Below are positions 20,892 to 33,255 of a DNA stretch of 64,000 bases, piece by piece. Source of the stretch: Topomyia yanbarensis (Eukaryota; Arthropoda; Insecta; Diptera; Culicidae); the NCBI RefSeq assembly GCF_030247195.1, contig NC_080671.1, positions 100,675,845 through 100,739,844 on the forward strand, written 5' to 3'. The notes beneath the pieces are model-generated. The model was not told the DNA's origin. It searched no databases and was given only the letters and a program-made list of their open reading frames with translations. How positions within the stretch are numbered: the stretch's first letter is position 1; each line of letters starts with the position of its first letter. The position numbers and the translations under genes were made by a program.

Positions 20892-23079
20892 TCTCAAGCT
20901 AAATCCTGCTAAATGTCATTTCTTCTGTGCAGATGTTACTTATTTAGGACATCATATATCCGCCGAAGGAATTCAACCTGACAAGGCAAAATTCTCCGTG
21001 ATTGAAAAATATCCGGTACCCCAAAATGCGGACGAAGTACGACGTTTTGTCGCATTTTGTAATTATTACAGAAGGTTCATACCTTACTTTTCTGATATAA
21101 CCGCTCCATTGAATGCAATTCTGAAAAAGAATGCAGTCTTCAAGTGGAGTGAAGAGTGTAAAAATGCGTTTGAAAAATTAAAACAAGAGCTTATGTCACC
21201 AAGAATTTTACAATTTCCGGACTTCAATAAACAATTTATTTTAAGCACAGACGCATCTAAATTAGCATGCGGAGCTGTGTTATCTCAATTACATGGCGAT
21301 GCTGAACTACCTGTTGCATACGCTAGTAGAATGTTCACCAAAGGAGAAAGTAATAAGTCTACTATAGAACAAGAATTAACAGCCATCCACTGGGCAATCA
21401 AACATTTTCGACCATATTTATATGGAAGACGCTTTTTAGTGAAAACTGATCACCGACCTCTTATATATTTATTTTCGATGAAAGAACCATCCTCCAAATT
21501 AACAAGGATGAGAACGGATTTAGAAGACTTCTCATTTGATATCGAATACGTGAAAGGCAAAAATAATACGGTACCTGATGCTCTTTCACGCGTAACTATC
21601 AATTCTGAAGTACTACTTGTCCTGCCAGTTCAAACTAGGTCTAGAACTGGGAAAATCGACCAAAACAAAATAACAGTTGATAATGCTACTGAGACTGATC
21701 ACCTCAGGGCTTATGAATCTGTCAACAATATAGACGCTTTCAGTTTACCAAAATTGGTCTTTGAAATGCGCCATTCGATAATAACAATAAAAATCACATC
21801 AAAAACAAAGAAAAAAGAGTTAGCATCAGTGCAACTTACTTACAAAAAAAATGTTATAGATGTTCAAAATGCGTTAAAGCAAATAAATGAAATGGCCAAG
21901 AAAATGTCAATAAAGAAACTAGCGCTAGAATTAAGCAGCATTATATTCAAAAAAATGAACGTTCAAAAATTTAAAGAAAGCTGCAACGAAACATTAAAAG
22001 ACGTCTGTATAATACTATATAAAAAAGCTGCAGTGATAAAAAATAAAATAGATATTCAAAACATCATAGCTGAAAACCACAATACTCTCTTGGGAGGACA
22101 TGTAGGTATAAATAAACTATTGATGAAATTACGAAGAAACTATTATTGGACGAATATGAAGTCCACAATAACCAATTATGTCAAACAATGCATTCTATGC
22201 AAACAAAATAAACACAAAATGAAAACAAGTGAAAAATTTATTCACACAACAACACCTGCTAAAGTGTTCGATTTGATATCAATCGACACGGTAGGTCCAT
22301 TTACCAAAACAAATAATGGAAATCGTTATGCACTCACTTTGCAATGCGATTTATCCAAATATGTAATTATCACACCTTTAGTGGATAAGCAAGCTATAAC
22401 AGTAGCGAAAGCATTCATCGAAAGTTTTGTACTTATATACGGTTGTCCATCTGCAATAAAAACAGATATGGGAACTGAGTATAAGAATGAAATTTTTGAA
22501 AATGTATGTAAAATATTAAAAATAGATCATAACTTTGCAACTGCTTACCATCCTCAAACAGTTGGTAGCTTAGAACGAAATCATCGTTTTCTTAATGAAT
22601 ACTTAAGACATTTCATTAATGAAGAGCGCAATGATTGGGACTCATTTATTTCATACTATGCCTTTTGTTACAATACTTCACCCCATTCAGATATAAAATT
22701 TGCTCCTTTTGAACTTGTATTTGGAAAACCAGTTAACTTTCCATTATATTTGAAAAATGCAGACACTATAGATCCAGTCTACAATCATGAACATTATTAT
22801 TCGGAACTAAAATTCAAAATTCAACAAACAGTTTCCAAAGCTCGAGGATTACTAAATAAAAACAAAGTTATGAGAATAAAAGATCAAGCCGATCAAACAA
22901 ATCCATTAAATGTAAAAATTAACGACAAAGTTTGGTTAAAAATAGAGAACAGAAGGAAATTAGATCCAGTATATTCAGGTCCATTTATTATAAAAAACAT
23001 CCTACATCCCAACATTGTAATAGAACATTGTGAGACAAAAGAAGAACAAACTGTGCATAAAAATAGAGTGATTAAATAA
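20866..23079 (+). pseudogene. pol: pol, second part: RT connection, RNase H and integrase
   Basis: An uninterrupted frame of about 735 codons. It starts within RT (LNPAKCHFF, TYLGH, VRRFVAFCNYYRRFI). RNase H follows with the acidic residues in STDAS (about residue 129), STIEQEL (about 170) and KTDHRPL (about 195), closed by PDALSR near 240. Integrase begins with an HHCC zinc finger (H near 404, LGGHVG; CILCKQNK near 443) and continues with the DDE core: D in SIDTVGPF (about 473), D in KTDMGTEY (about 532) and E in VGSLERNHRF (about 568). There is no chromodomain. The stop is at 23,077-23,079. All domains look complete; only the link to the upstream half of pol is broken. Confidence 0.88.
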
Positions 23080-23515
23080 CCACAAATCTAATTTTATTAT
23101 GATTTGATAAGACTACTGTGGTTACCTTAAATTAACAAAATTAGAATAAGCCTAACCAGCAGCATGATACTAGCTCAAAAAAACAAGAAACTGAGTGAAA
23201 CGGTAAAAACATTAAGCCTGCCAATGCGTATCATTAGTGGTAAGACCTTGAAAACAACTAAAACCTACAAAATATTATATACAGAAAATCATATATTTTC
23301 ATCCTCGTAAAAGGAAGGGAACGATTGCATTACTTTCAGCACTTGCCGAGAAGTGCAAAATTTAATTATTTAGAAACAAAAAAAAGTAAAAAAAAAAAGA
23401 AGAAAAGAAGAAAAAATGGAAAAAAATATTATAAAACTAAGATATGATTTTATAGGCATCTGGAGTGTATAAAATGATTTCACCTGAAGTCTCATCATTT
23501 TCTGTAGGGGATAGG
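23080..23515 (+). other. Element 3' untranslated segment and polypurine tract
   Basis: No env-like frame. A purine-rich stretch (AAAAAGAAGAAAAGAAG) is at about 23,388-23,420, and the polypurine tract AGGGGATAGG (23,506-23,515) directly adjoins the 3' LTR, as needed for plus-strand priming. Confidence 0.75.
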
Positions 23516-23812
23516 TGTGACGTCCCACTAATTAAATTATACCGTGCTATATAAAGTTCGACTGTACTCAATCGAACTTTATTCGCACAGCACACCGGTG
23601 ACCAACTCGAGCGGTCGATCACCGAGGTCTATTGTCGACGCTGCACATTTGATGACGTGCAAGGCACATGGATACGGCGCAGCAAATTGTCACTCCAGGC
23701 GTCTAACGCTATGACCCTATGTACTATGTATCGATGTATGCATGGCAATCGTCATGCATATAAAAACTAAATATTGAATAAAATAATTCATTCTAAGTAA
23801 GACAAACTTACA
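23516..23812 (+). repeat. 3' LTR, 297 bp
   Basis: Same length and, as read by eye, same sequence as the 5' LTR, ending ACTTACA before the GTAG target duplication at 23,813-23,816. Confidence 0.93.
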
Positions 23813-23927
23813 GTAGGTCATTGCACAGCAATAGGCTATCCAGTGCCATACCATGGTGTGGTCGGGGCACCGTACCGTGCTGTAATTTTTTGCCTGTAAC
23901 GAGCAACATGTTAGAACTGAAGCAATA

Positions 23928-25651
23928 CACTGATAAAATAAAGTGCTCATTAATGCGTAGAAAACTACGCATTTTCCATAAAAGTGGAATAACCCATTAA
24001 ATAGGTAAAGAGTTTGTACCCATAAATGAGTACAGACCTTGTACGTCAACCTGGGTATCGTTTACCCATTATTTTTCGCAGAATTGTTACAACAAAATGC
24101 GTAAAAAATACCCATTTATGAAAATCGCGCCAGAATTAAAAATATTGTCAATAGAATTGTTTCTGAATTAAAAAAAAAACATAAAATAACACTCATTTCA
24201 CATTATTGTCTCCTTACAAAAGTATAGGAATCTAGATAGAGATCCTATTCCAAAACTCCTTAACAAAATAAAACCGCCAACTGGATATATTTTTGATGGC
24301 TGGATCTTTTGGCTGTTCTAAAAATGCCGAACTAGTGCATATTTGCAACATCCTCAGCAGTCTAAACAGCCGTTGTTTTCGGAGCATTGCCGAAATGTTC
24401 CGTTTCCACCACGGACTCCGATGCAGGCCGATAATTTGCAGGTTCCGCTACGATTCTTAGTTAGCAGGTTAACTTGCTTGAAATAATTCTTGAGGAGTTT
24501 TCACCCATTCCCGAACAGAAAGTAATAATGAAATTGATCGTAGAAACGTTGAATTTACAACAGTTTTATTTGTTAACAACAACTTTTCTTGTAACATCAA
24601 TGTACTTATGATGCAGTCCTTCATACCTCCAAAATCTACAACGGAAAAACAATGTAAATCGATGTTTTTGATTTCAGAATGTATGGGAAAAGATCAATTT
24701 TTTCATTGTTACATCCCTTAACGACCCCCCTTTTTCGATGTAAAAATCGGGTTTACAATGAAATTGGATGTAGAAACAACAAATGTGATTATATTTCCAT
24801 TGTAAATTTTCCAGAATAACATTGTTTTTCGTTGTAATGTAACAATAAAAAATGCTGTAATACTGTTATGCATTTCTATTCGGGTAGGTCTCAATTTATC
24901 CAAACGTGCTCTACTGTAACCCTTTGATGTGCAATTGGAATCAAGCGTGTAGAGAGAAGGTAAGAACGAGGAAATAAAAAAATGCGGGTAGATAAACACG
25001 GTAAAAAAACTTTACCCATTTTATGAGCTGTCAAAAAATGGGTATTTTATTGCTTATAACAATTGATGCTTTTTATTCATTTCACAACTACTGGATGAGA
25101 TAATGTCATTGGATATACTGATCGTAATAATGAGTGAAAAGTCATTAAGAATTATTTTAAGCGAGTTATCCTGGAAACTAAGGTTCGTAGCGGAAGCTGC
25201 AAATTACCGGCCTGCATCTGAGTACGTGGCGGAAACGGAACATTTCGGCAATGCTCATAAAAAACGGCTGTTTAAACTACTGAGGATGTTGCAAATATGC
25301 GTTCGGCATTTTTAGAGCAGCCAAAAGATCCAGCCATTAAAAATATATCCAGTTGGCGGTTTTATTTTGTTAAGTAGTTAAGGAGACAATAATGTGAAAT
25401 GAATGTTATTTTATGTTTTTTAATTCAGAAATAATTCCATTGACAGTATTTTTCATTCTGGCGCAATTTTCATGAATGGATATTTTTCACGCGTTTTGTT
25501 GTAACAGTTCTGCGAAAAATAAAGGGTAAAACATACCCAGGTTGACGTACAAGAGCTGTATTCATTTATGGATACGAACTCTTTACCCACTTAATGGGTT
25601 ATTCCACTTTTATTGAAAATGCGCATTAATTGGTATTTTATTATATTAGTG
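23928..25651. mobile_element. TA-flanked element with about 0.5-kb inverted arms, 1,724 bp
   Basis: The left end CACTGATAAAATAAAG pairs with the inverted right end CACTAATATAATAAAA, and TA flanks both sides (23,926-23,927; 25,652-25,653). Inner arms (23,928-24,490 and 25,148-25,651) pair over most of their length, for instance GTTGACGTACAAG and CTTGTACGTCAAC. Repeats of TACCCATTT occur near both ends and in the middle. The centre (24,490-25,148) holds unrelated AT-rich DNA with no coding potential. Fits a long-TIR Tc1/mariner-like non-autonomous element. Confidence 0.7.
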
Positions 25652-26092
25652 TAGTTCGACAGTGCTTGTCTTTCCTACCTGATAAACTGGCTTAGTTATT
25701 GCCATCTGTATTGCGAGCAAAGAGAGCCATATTTATCCAGAAGAAAGCCGAAGAGAGGATTGAAAATAACGAAATGTATGCAAGAGAAGCATGACAAATT
25801 TTTGCATATTTTTGTCTTCTTCCGGTAACATGATGCTGTCATTTGCATTGCTGCGTTCTGATCAGCAATACATGGCTATGTTAAAAAAATGTACAATAAA
25901 GTTAATTTAAAATTCACTGTTTATGCCATTTAATAGTCTGATCATTTCGAGAATTTTTTTATTGCTCAATAAAATGGTGAATCGACATCTTGTTGAATGG
26001 GATTTATAACATAAGTATTTTATCAAATAAAATAATTTTTTCGAGCGATTTCATCACAAGATGGCGGCTCTGCAGCATTTTCACCTCATGCG

Positions 26093-26675
26093 CGTTTTTT
26101 GGAAGGGGTCCACTATGGGTCACAAGGGCGGTTTTTCGGTACAAAAATCAATAACTCCCAAACCATTCATTTTAGAGAAATTTTGCCTGAGAAAATATTT
26201 TTGGAAATTAAATTGGCTTTCTTTTAAAGTAAAATGTAACTAGGGTGGTCCTCTCGAACATTCTTTTCGAAAAAATATTTTTCGAACTAAATGGTGTAGC
26301 AAGGTACTTACCTCAGCAAAGTTGTAGAAAAATGTTTTCCAAGTAACATTTTCAAATGCATCAAAGTTATAGCACTATCGGTTTTCATGCTATAATGATT
26401 TTTTTTCTTTAACCTAGGGTGTTTCTGAAAAAGTCAGTTTTTTAACTATAACTTTTTAAGTAGTTTGTCCATCTTAATACTCTCTATGAAGCAATTTTAG
26501 TACTTTTCATTGCACATATTTTTGCTGAAGAATGTGAATCGATATCATTTTTCCTTATCGAGTTACGATCATTTTTTTAAATAAAAATGATAGTTTTCAA
26601 TGACCTCTAACTCAGAAGGTTGCAAAAAGTAGCAGCTAAATTTGTACTTTTTCGAAAGTGCATCAAAAATACTAT
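26093..26675 (+). repeat. Dispersed repeat D, copy 1
   Basis: Pairs in inverted orientation with 43,352-43,928, sharing blocks such as GGTCCACTATGGGTCAC, GTAACTAGGGTGGTCC and CAACCTTCTGAGTTAG (as complement). Divergence of a few percent. No TIR or coding potential. Unclassified. Confidence 0.6.
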
Positions 26676-26794
26676 AAAGTTTCTCAAAATCCACTTTTGC
26701 TTTTTTATCCTTCAGCGAAAAATGTTGACATCAACATTATGATCAAATGACATCAGCTTACGGCTGTTTTTAACCCTTTCATGCCCAACTTTTT

Positions 26795-26955
26795 TCTAGT
26801 GCATGTAGGGTTTCAAAACTATTTTTCCTTGAAAACGGTTGGGTCAAGAAACACGAAAAGCCTATTTTCATAAAGATAGGTGCTTCCATGGCAGTGCTAG
26901 AAGCTGGTCAATTTTTACCTTGTAATGCTCAATGCAATTCTCCTAGAATAATTAC
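26795..26955 (+). repeat. Dispersed repeat E, copy 1
   Basis: Pairs inverted with 33,070-33,255: AGGGTTTCAAAACTATTTTT and GATAGGTGCTTCC are shared as complements, with clear divergence. Unclassified. Confidence 0.5.
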
Positions 26956-27435
26956 AATAGTCCAATTACGTAGAAAACGTAGCAACGACAGTCTAAATTA
27001 ATAAGTTTTATCAGTTTTCAATAATATTGCACTATAACTAAGAATCATTTTCCGTCGTCAACGTAAACTATCCCTGGCAGCACTGCTCCATCGGAATCCA
27101 ATCAGACTAATTGCAATAACTTCAGTTCTAGAGCTGATCCTTGTAACTGTTAATACTCAAATTAAAGGCGATAATCACATTAATGAGCCTTACTTGTTTT
27201 TGTGAGCAAATCTCGCCTCAATCAAAAGTTATAGCTGTTTAAAAACGTTGTTGTCCACAAACAACATGGGCATGAATGGGTTAAGGGCCTGGTCATCGCC
27301 ATTTAGCACCTGTTTTACTAGATCAAAAAGTCGAGTTTTTAAATGATTTTTTGAGCTTGTCAAATATATGTACACAAATATTGAAAACGTTAGGCTCAAG
27401 CAGATATTTATTTTACTATTCTACATAACTATTTA

Positions 27436-27564
27436 ATTATAATCGACATCATCATAATTATTATAATCACAATCATCAACATCATCAGCATCGTCGTCGC
27501 TATAGTTATCTGACTCGTGTTTCTTTTCCCAAAGATTAAGTTTCCTTTCCTTTTCAAGCACAAT
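27436..27564 (-). pseudogene. Acidic C-terminal tail of an unknown protein
   Basis: A 43-codon minus-strand frame bounded by TGA upstream and TAA at 27,433-27,435 reads VLEKERKLNLWEKK and then a strongly acidic run (YSDDDADDVDDCDYNN). It looks like the end of a real protein, perhaps a transposase tail. A frame with protein-like composition (ALPPKPAFTEIRRLLRTK) lies further upstream near 27,660-27,720 and may be an earlier exon, but the join is not open. Low confidence. Confidence 0.25.
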
Positions 27565-29235
27565 TCATGCACTCGGTTTTTTGGACGGCCTATAATTTTG
27601 AACATTATATGAACAGTATAAAATGTAGAGCATGTTACTTTAAAAAACGAATGAATTAAGGATTACCCTTCACTTTGTTCTGAGTAAGCGACGAATTTCT
27701 GTGAATGCTGGTTTGGGAGGAAGTGCATTTTTTGACATTAAAAATGTCTTACTCCACTATCTGGGGCTAGGTGTCATTCTAAAATCTAAACTATCTCCCA
27801 TGTAACGAAACTATGTAAGGTTTGCACGCTTATAACTCCGATATTACTAGATGGATTTTAATCATTCATACACCAACCGATTCAGAAACACCTAACTTAA
27901 ATATTGGTAATAATTTAATATCTCCCCAATAAAAGTAGACTTTTGGAAATTGGTAAAATTAAAAAGTTCACAAAAAACGGGAAAAATACCATTCGTGAGG
28001 CAGATTTCTCAGACACAGCCGTCAAAAGAGGGCAGCTTAGTTGCTCAATGAAACACGAAAAGTCATAAATAGAAGCAACGCATGTCCGTTTAAATCAGTT
28101 GTTGCTCTTGTCCCACACGAGCAACGTCGTCTCCGGGCGATGCAATAAGCGCTATCGATTTTCGGTAACGTTGGCATTTGCACACACTCGCACCTAAGTG
28201 ACTAAACCATATACGGTTAGTTTATAAATAGAGGTGACGCGTACCCGTCAGAGTTACCAAAAATACAGAATAATCTGTATTTATACAGATTTTTCAGACC
28301 AAGAATCTGTATGTGCAGATATACAGATTTTTGCGTGTATGTACAGATATACAGATTTTTGAGAAATGATGTTACAAAAACTATTTTTAGAAATATTTTT
28401 TACAGTTTCAGTAATACTTCCTCTTTGTCTCTCTTAGCTTAGCCCTCTATATTAGGCTGTGCACGCTGACGAAATCGACTTAAAAATGACTTTTACTGTG
28501 AGCCGTGTTTATAAACATTGCTTCACCAGGCTTCACATTCGAGAGTGGTCGCTCATTCTGAAAGGTAAAGGTTTGTAGTACACTCAGGTTAGCACCCAGC
28601 AAACGCCTGGCTGAAGCCTACTTCCAGAAACGCTCTGTGACTTTGTTAAGTCTTAATTCTTTGTCCGAAAATATGACAGCTACATTGGTTGACTTAATGT
28701 ATATAACATTATATATCAACAAAAGTCATTAAATGAAGAAGAAAATTATTTTTCCATTTTGCACATCGGTAAAGTTCAAGTTTCTGGATGTAAAATATCA
28801 GAACGATTTGTAGTGTTTTTTACGAAAATGTAAACAGGTCCTTGCTTGACTGATTTAAACAACAGGAATTAATATCTTCGATAGATAATCCAGCAAAAGG
28901 TTAAACGACTCAACTGATTCGATACAGATATCGACACAGATTTTTCGAAGAGTAAACACAGATGAAAAGATTTTTTAGGATAAAAATACAGATTTAATTT
29001 TGGCAACCCTGGTACCCGTTTGAATCAGTTTTTGTTCTTATGTCGAACGGGTAAGATCATGGCTGCAGCGTCTGGGCACTACAATAAGCGGTAGACGCTA
29101 CACGCTTACCGGCCGTTACCTAATTTTGGGTAGAATCCTACCCAAAATGGACTAAAGTGCATCTCCTCACTTTTGGGTAACAAGCTTTGAACTTAAATTT
29201 TGGGTAGTGTGAGGACTACCCAAAGTTTGGGTTAC

Positions 29236-29545
29236 AGATAACCCAAGCGTTGGGTACAGAGCGGGTAACTCAAAGTTTAAGTAACGATGAAATAATCCAA
29301 AATTTGAGTAACGAGCGGATAACCAAACATTTGAGTAACGCGCGGATAACCCAACATTTGAGTACTGAGCGGATAACCCAAAATTTGAGTACTGAGCGGA
29401 TAACCGAAAATTTGAGTACTGAGCGGATAACCCAAAATTTGAGTAAAGAGCGGATAACCCAAAGTTTGAGTACTGAGCGCATAACCCAAAATTTATAACG
29501 AGCGGATAACCCAAAATTTCTGTAACGTTCGGATAACCCAAAATA
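29236..29545. repeat. 27-bp minisatellite, about 11 copies
   Basis: The unit is GGATAACCCAAAATTTGAG plus TACTGAGC, with exact 27-bp spacing in the middle (29,344, 29,371, 29,398). Since 27 is a multiple of three, several frames stay open on both strands (for example repeats of LSTERITQN), which is not evidence of coding. The AACCCAAAA word echoes the subterminal motif of the surrounding TA element. Confidence 0.8.
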
Positions 29546-29589
29546 TAGGCTTCCAATATATATTATATGGATGCTTGGCATTCGCACTA

Positions 29590-30985
29590 AGAACAACCAT
29601 CAATATGGGTATCATTTGAAAAGTAGCCATTCGTAGAAGCTGTAAATTGATGATTGGCGCCATTTTGAAATTCAAGATGGCGGCTTTCGGTTACCACAAA
29701 ACACTTGAAACTACCATAAATATGGGTGTCATTTGAAAGGTATTGATTAGTTGAAGGCGAAAATTGATGATTGGTGCCATTTTGAAATCCAAAATGGCGG
29801 CTTCCGGTTATCACAAAACACTTGAAACTACCATAAATATTGGTGTCATTTGAAAGGTATTGATTAGTTGAAGGCAAACATTGATGATTGGTGCCATTAT
29901 GAAATCCAAAATGGCGGCTTCCGGTTACCACAAAACACTGAAAACCACCATCAATATGGGGGTCATTTGAAAGGTAGTAATTGTTAGAAGACGAAAATTG
30001 ATGATGGCTTCCGGTTACCATAAAACACTGAAAATCACCATCAATATGGGTGTCGTTTGAAAGGTAGTAATTAGTAGAAGGCGAAAATTGATGATTGGCG
30101 CCATTTTGAAATCCAAGATGGCGGCTTCCCGTTACCACAAAACACTTAAAACCACCATAAATATGGGTGTCATTTGAAAGTTAGTAATTAGTAGAAGGCA
30201 AAAATTGATGATTGGTGCCATTTTGAAATCCAAGATGGCGGTTTCCGGTTACCACAAAACACTAAAAATCACCGTCAATATGGGTGTCATTTGAAAGGTA
30301 GTAATTAGTAGAAGATGAAAATCGATGATTGGTGCCATTTTGAAATCCAAGATGGCGCCTTCCGGTTACCACAACACTGAAAACCACCATCAATATGAGG
30401 GTCATTTGAAAAGTAGTAATTAGTAGAAGATAAAAATCGATGATTGGTGCCATTTTGAAATCCAAGATGGCGGCTTCCAGTTACCACAAAATACTGAAAA
30501 CCACCATCAATATGAGGGTCATTTGAAAGGTAGTAATTGTTAGAAGGCGAAAATTGATGATTGCCACCATTTTGAAATACAAGATGGCGGCTTCCTGTTA
30601 CCATAAAACTCTGAAAACCGTCATCAATATGGGTGTCGTTTGAAAGTTAGTAATTAGTAGGAGGCAAAGATTGATGATTGGTGCCATTTTGAAATCCAAG
30701 ATGGCGGTTTCCGGTTACCACAAAACACTAAAAATCACCATCAATATGGGTGTCATTTGAAAGGTAGTAATTAGTAGAAGATAAAAATCGATGATTGGTG
30801 CCATTTTGAAATCCAAGATGGCGCCTTCCGGTTACCACAAAACACTGAAAACCACCATCAATATGAGGGTCATTTGAAAGGTAGTAATTAGTAGAAAGTG
30901 AAAATTGATGATTGGCGCCATTTTGAAATCCAAGATGGTGGCTGGTAACAAAACACTTAAAACCACCATCAATATGGGTGGTTAC
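29590..30985 (-). repeat. 117-bp satellite array, about 12 copies
   Basis: Unit marker GCCATTTTGAAATCCAAGAT recurs about every 116-118 bp (29,658; 29,776; 29,893; 30,100; 30,217; 30,333 and on). One copy near 29,995 has an internal deletion. Four to five consecutive units on the minus strand keep one frame open (39-residue repeat with TGSRHLGFQNG and YYLSNDTHIDG), but other units carry stops. Inverted units lie at 33,530-34,015, 34,500-34,697 and just after 36,785. Confidence 0.8.
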
Positions 30986-31182
30986 CCCTCAGGTTTAAGA
31001 ACAATTATTCACTAGTGGTCTATCCCCCATACGCTTGCTCATATGTCAGTGGCACCATAATTGCAAATGTGGCCACAGTTCCAACTACAAATATATTTGA
31101 AATGAATTAATCATCAACAAAAAACAAATAAAAATGAATGCACAATTAAAATACTTGTCTCTTAGACAGCCAGAATTCTATA

Positions 31183-31450
31183 TTATATTCCAGCCGGTAT
31201 GACTGAAGTCAAATGGAATTGTAGTGGCTCGGAGCTCGGGTAAGCTACAGTCTTGTTCAAATGTTCCGTATTGCTCGATGTATCTGAAGTCAATAACCGA
31301 GATGACGTTGTTTCACCGGTGTTGACTATTGGAAGCCTCAGTTTGACATGACTGAATAGTTTCCTGAAAAAAAAATGTTATTATATATACGTTATATCAC
31401 AACCGATCATCTTAACCATACCTGAAGTCACCACGCAGATGCGAGGTCAT
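31183..31450 (-). CDS. Possible spliced 69-residue reading frame
   Basis: On the minus strand ATG 31,448-31,450 opens a 29-base first exon, followed by a 58-bp intron (31,364-31,421) with GTATGG donor and TTTTTTTTTCAG acceptor. The frame then continues through exon 2 to TAA at 31,183-31,185. The product starts MTSHLRGDFRK, is Ser/Thr-rich and has no domain I recognise. An in-frame TAG directly precedes the ATG, so an upstream exon is possible only with a splice at that point. It lies inside the TA composite, between satellite arrays. Splice signals are good, but the first exon is short, so this is a hypothesis. Confidence 0.3.
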
Positions 31451-31635
31451 CTAGAGGCAACCAAGGCCCATAGCAACAGGTGGAATATCGAAACAAGCCA
31501 CGCGGCTCGCTACCAACGAGTTGCCGATCCTCGAGGCAGCACGTCGAAGCCACGTGAACGGAATCGAACGACAGCAAGGAGTGCAGAGGCAGCAGAAATA
31601 ATCTATAAAAAGTGGTAGAAATTAAATTAGTCTTA

Positions 31636-31766
31636 TGGCGCTTTCGTTTGTTCTTGGTGCTACACAGGTGTAGTGCAAAAAAAGAGATAGACTGATTACA
31701 CTCAGGTTTGAATGAGTGTAGCACCGACTACACTGGTGTAGTGCAGAGTCAAAAACGAAAACGCCA
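31636..31766. mobile_element. TGGCG-type MITE, 131 bp, TTA duplication
   Basis: TIRs TGGCGCTTTCGTTTG and, inverted, TGGCGTTTTCGTTTTTG, with TTA on both sides (31,633-31,635; 31,767-31,769). The body (GAGATAGACTGATTACACTC, paired GGTGTAGT blocks) matches the copy at 6209-6335. Confidence 0.75.
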
Positions 31767-32463
31767 TTAGTTTATCTTCCAGTATATCCACAAGTAATAG
31801 TGAATAAATGTCGTTTCCACGCCCTTGATAACAACTTATATTACATGCAAAACTGTTCTTATTTACTTACCAAATATTTTGAGGAGAAAAATTTCTTCAA
31901 TTATTTGTTTTCCGTTCGTTGGCAACAAAAAGTGCAACTCGATCATCATCTGCAAAACGAAACGCGTCAATTTTTAATTTTTAGTTTGTGTAATTTTGCA
32001 ACATTTTCCCTTTAGATAGATTTAATAGGTGTTTGAAACAAGACGACCTAAAATGCACGGAATAAATTCTTCGATGTCGCACGCCATATTCTTTAGATTC
32101 GGAGTCACAGAACCGAATCAATTTTGCAACCCTGGGGGTATTGATGACAATGCTTTAAATATACGATTCGATTAATAGAATTAAATTACAGGACTAGATT
32201 TAAAATAATAAATATCCTTACATATCCAACTGCTCCGGAAAACGATGCGAGGCTACCAAAATTTATTTATATTTCTTTAACCGTATCCAGGCCTGCGTTG
32301 ACGATTTTCGTTTTCTCAGTTTTCTCAAACCACTCAAAAGAAATATCAAACTGGGACGTCATCAAGCGGTAAGTGCGGTCAAATCTGAAGGGACATGAGC
32401 CACTCATTATAAAAGTGTTAAATGTATCACTATTTGCTATAACTTGTTCGTACGATTTACGTT

Positions 32464-33060
32464 TTGCCTTTCTCAATAGAAAAACTGCTCTGAAAACCGT
32501 CTTTTCAACGGAGAACCGGAGGCTCGAGTGACATATACCATTCGATTCAGTCCGTCAATTCTCTGTGTGTATGTGACCACAATCTCACTCACTTTTCTCA
32601 GAGATGGCTGAACCGATTTTCATAAACTTAGTCTCAAATGAAACGTGTATCCTGTAGGCTGCTATTGAATTTATAATGGATCTGACTTCCGGTTCCGGAG
32701 TTACAGAGTGAAGAGTACGATCACGCAGAAAATGTTGATTTTAAAAAATTCTGTAATGAATGTATAAAGGTGAAAACTTTTTCAAACTGGTGCCACATCT
32801 ACTTAGATTTGTAGTACTAGGTCACTAACAGCCATTCAAAGTCTCTTTGGTCACATTGGCCACCATCGTCGGTTCCGGAAGCCCCGGCGGAAGTATCCAA
32901 ATTAAGAGTTACAGTCTCATTGGTTTTTCGGAGATTCGACCAAACTTGGTCTCAAATGAAAGGTGTTTTATCCCCTTAAATGGCTATTAAATTTCATCTC
33001 GATCCGATTTCCGATTCCAGAGTTATGGGTTGTGGGGTGCGGTCACTAAGCAAAATCTGT
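32464..33060 (-). repeat. Family C repeat, inverted partial copy
   Basis: It begins TTGCCTTTCTCAATAGAAAA and runs through CGGAGGCTCGAGTGACATA, CAGAGATGGCTGAACCGATT and CTTCCGGTTCCGGAG, in reverse order to the copy at 47,152-48,286. The microsatellite is reduced to TGTGTGTATGTG. The 5' part of the family is missing. Confidence 0.6.
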
Positions 33061-33069
33061 TTCATATCG

Positions 33070-33255
33070 AATATTCTAGGGGAATTGTATTGACCATTAG
33101 AAGGTAGAAATTGAGCAGCTTCTAGTGCTGCGAGGGAAGCTCCTATCTTTATGAAAAAAGAATTCGTGTTTCTTAACATCACTGTTTTCAAGAAAAAATA
33201 GTTTTGAAACCCTACATGCACAAGAAAAACTTTGGGAATGAAAGGGTTAAAAGCA
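33070..33255 (-). repeat. Dispersed repeat E, copy 2
   Basis: Inverted relative of 26,795-26,955 (ATAGTTTTGAAACCCTACATG; GAAGCTCCTATCTTTATGAA). Confidence 0.5.

Larger units (their letters stand above)
18327..23812 (+). mobile_element. Ty3/gypsy-type LTR retrotransposon (412/mdg1-like), gag-deleted
   Basis: Complete outer structure: 4-bp target duplication GTAG (18,323-18,326 and 23,813-23,816), two 297-bp LTRs, a primer binding site right after the 5' LTR and a polypurine tract right before the 3' LTR. Internal order is gag remnant, protease, RT, RNase H, integrase, which is the Ty3/gypsy order. No env follows integrase. The RT and connection sequences and the tRNA-Arg-type primer site suggest the 412/mdg1 clade (inference). 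I read no difference between the LTRs, so insertion is recent, yet most of gag is deleted and pol has a one-base frameshift. Either it moved with help in trans, or the lesions came during or after the last round. Confidence 0.93.

Noticed and set aside
23080..23515. Search for an env gene after integrase
   Set aside because: Only 436 bases without a long frame remain before the LTR; there is no env.
29167..29556. Long frames of 9-residue repeats on both strands
   Set aside because: They follow automatically from a 27-bp tandem repeat without stops; open in several frames at once, so not evidence of a gene.
29587..30138. 183-codon frame of 39-residue repeats
   Set aside because: Produced by a 117-bp satellite; neighbouring units and inverted copies contain stops and frameshifts.
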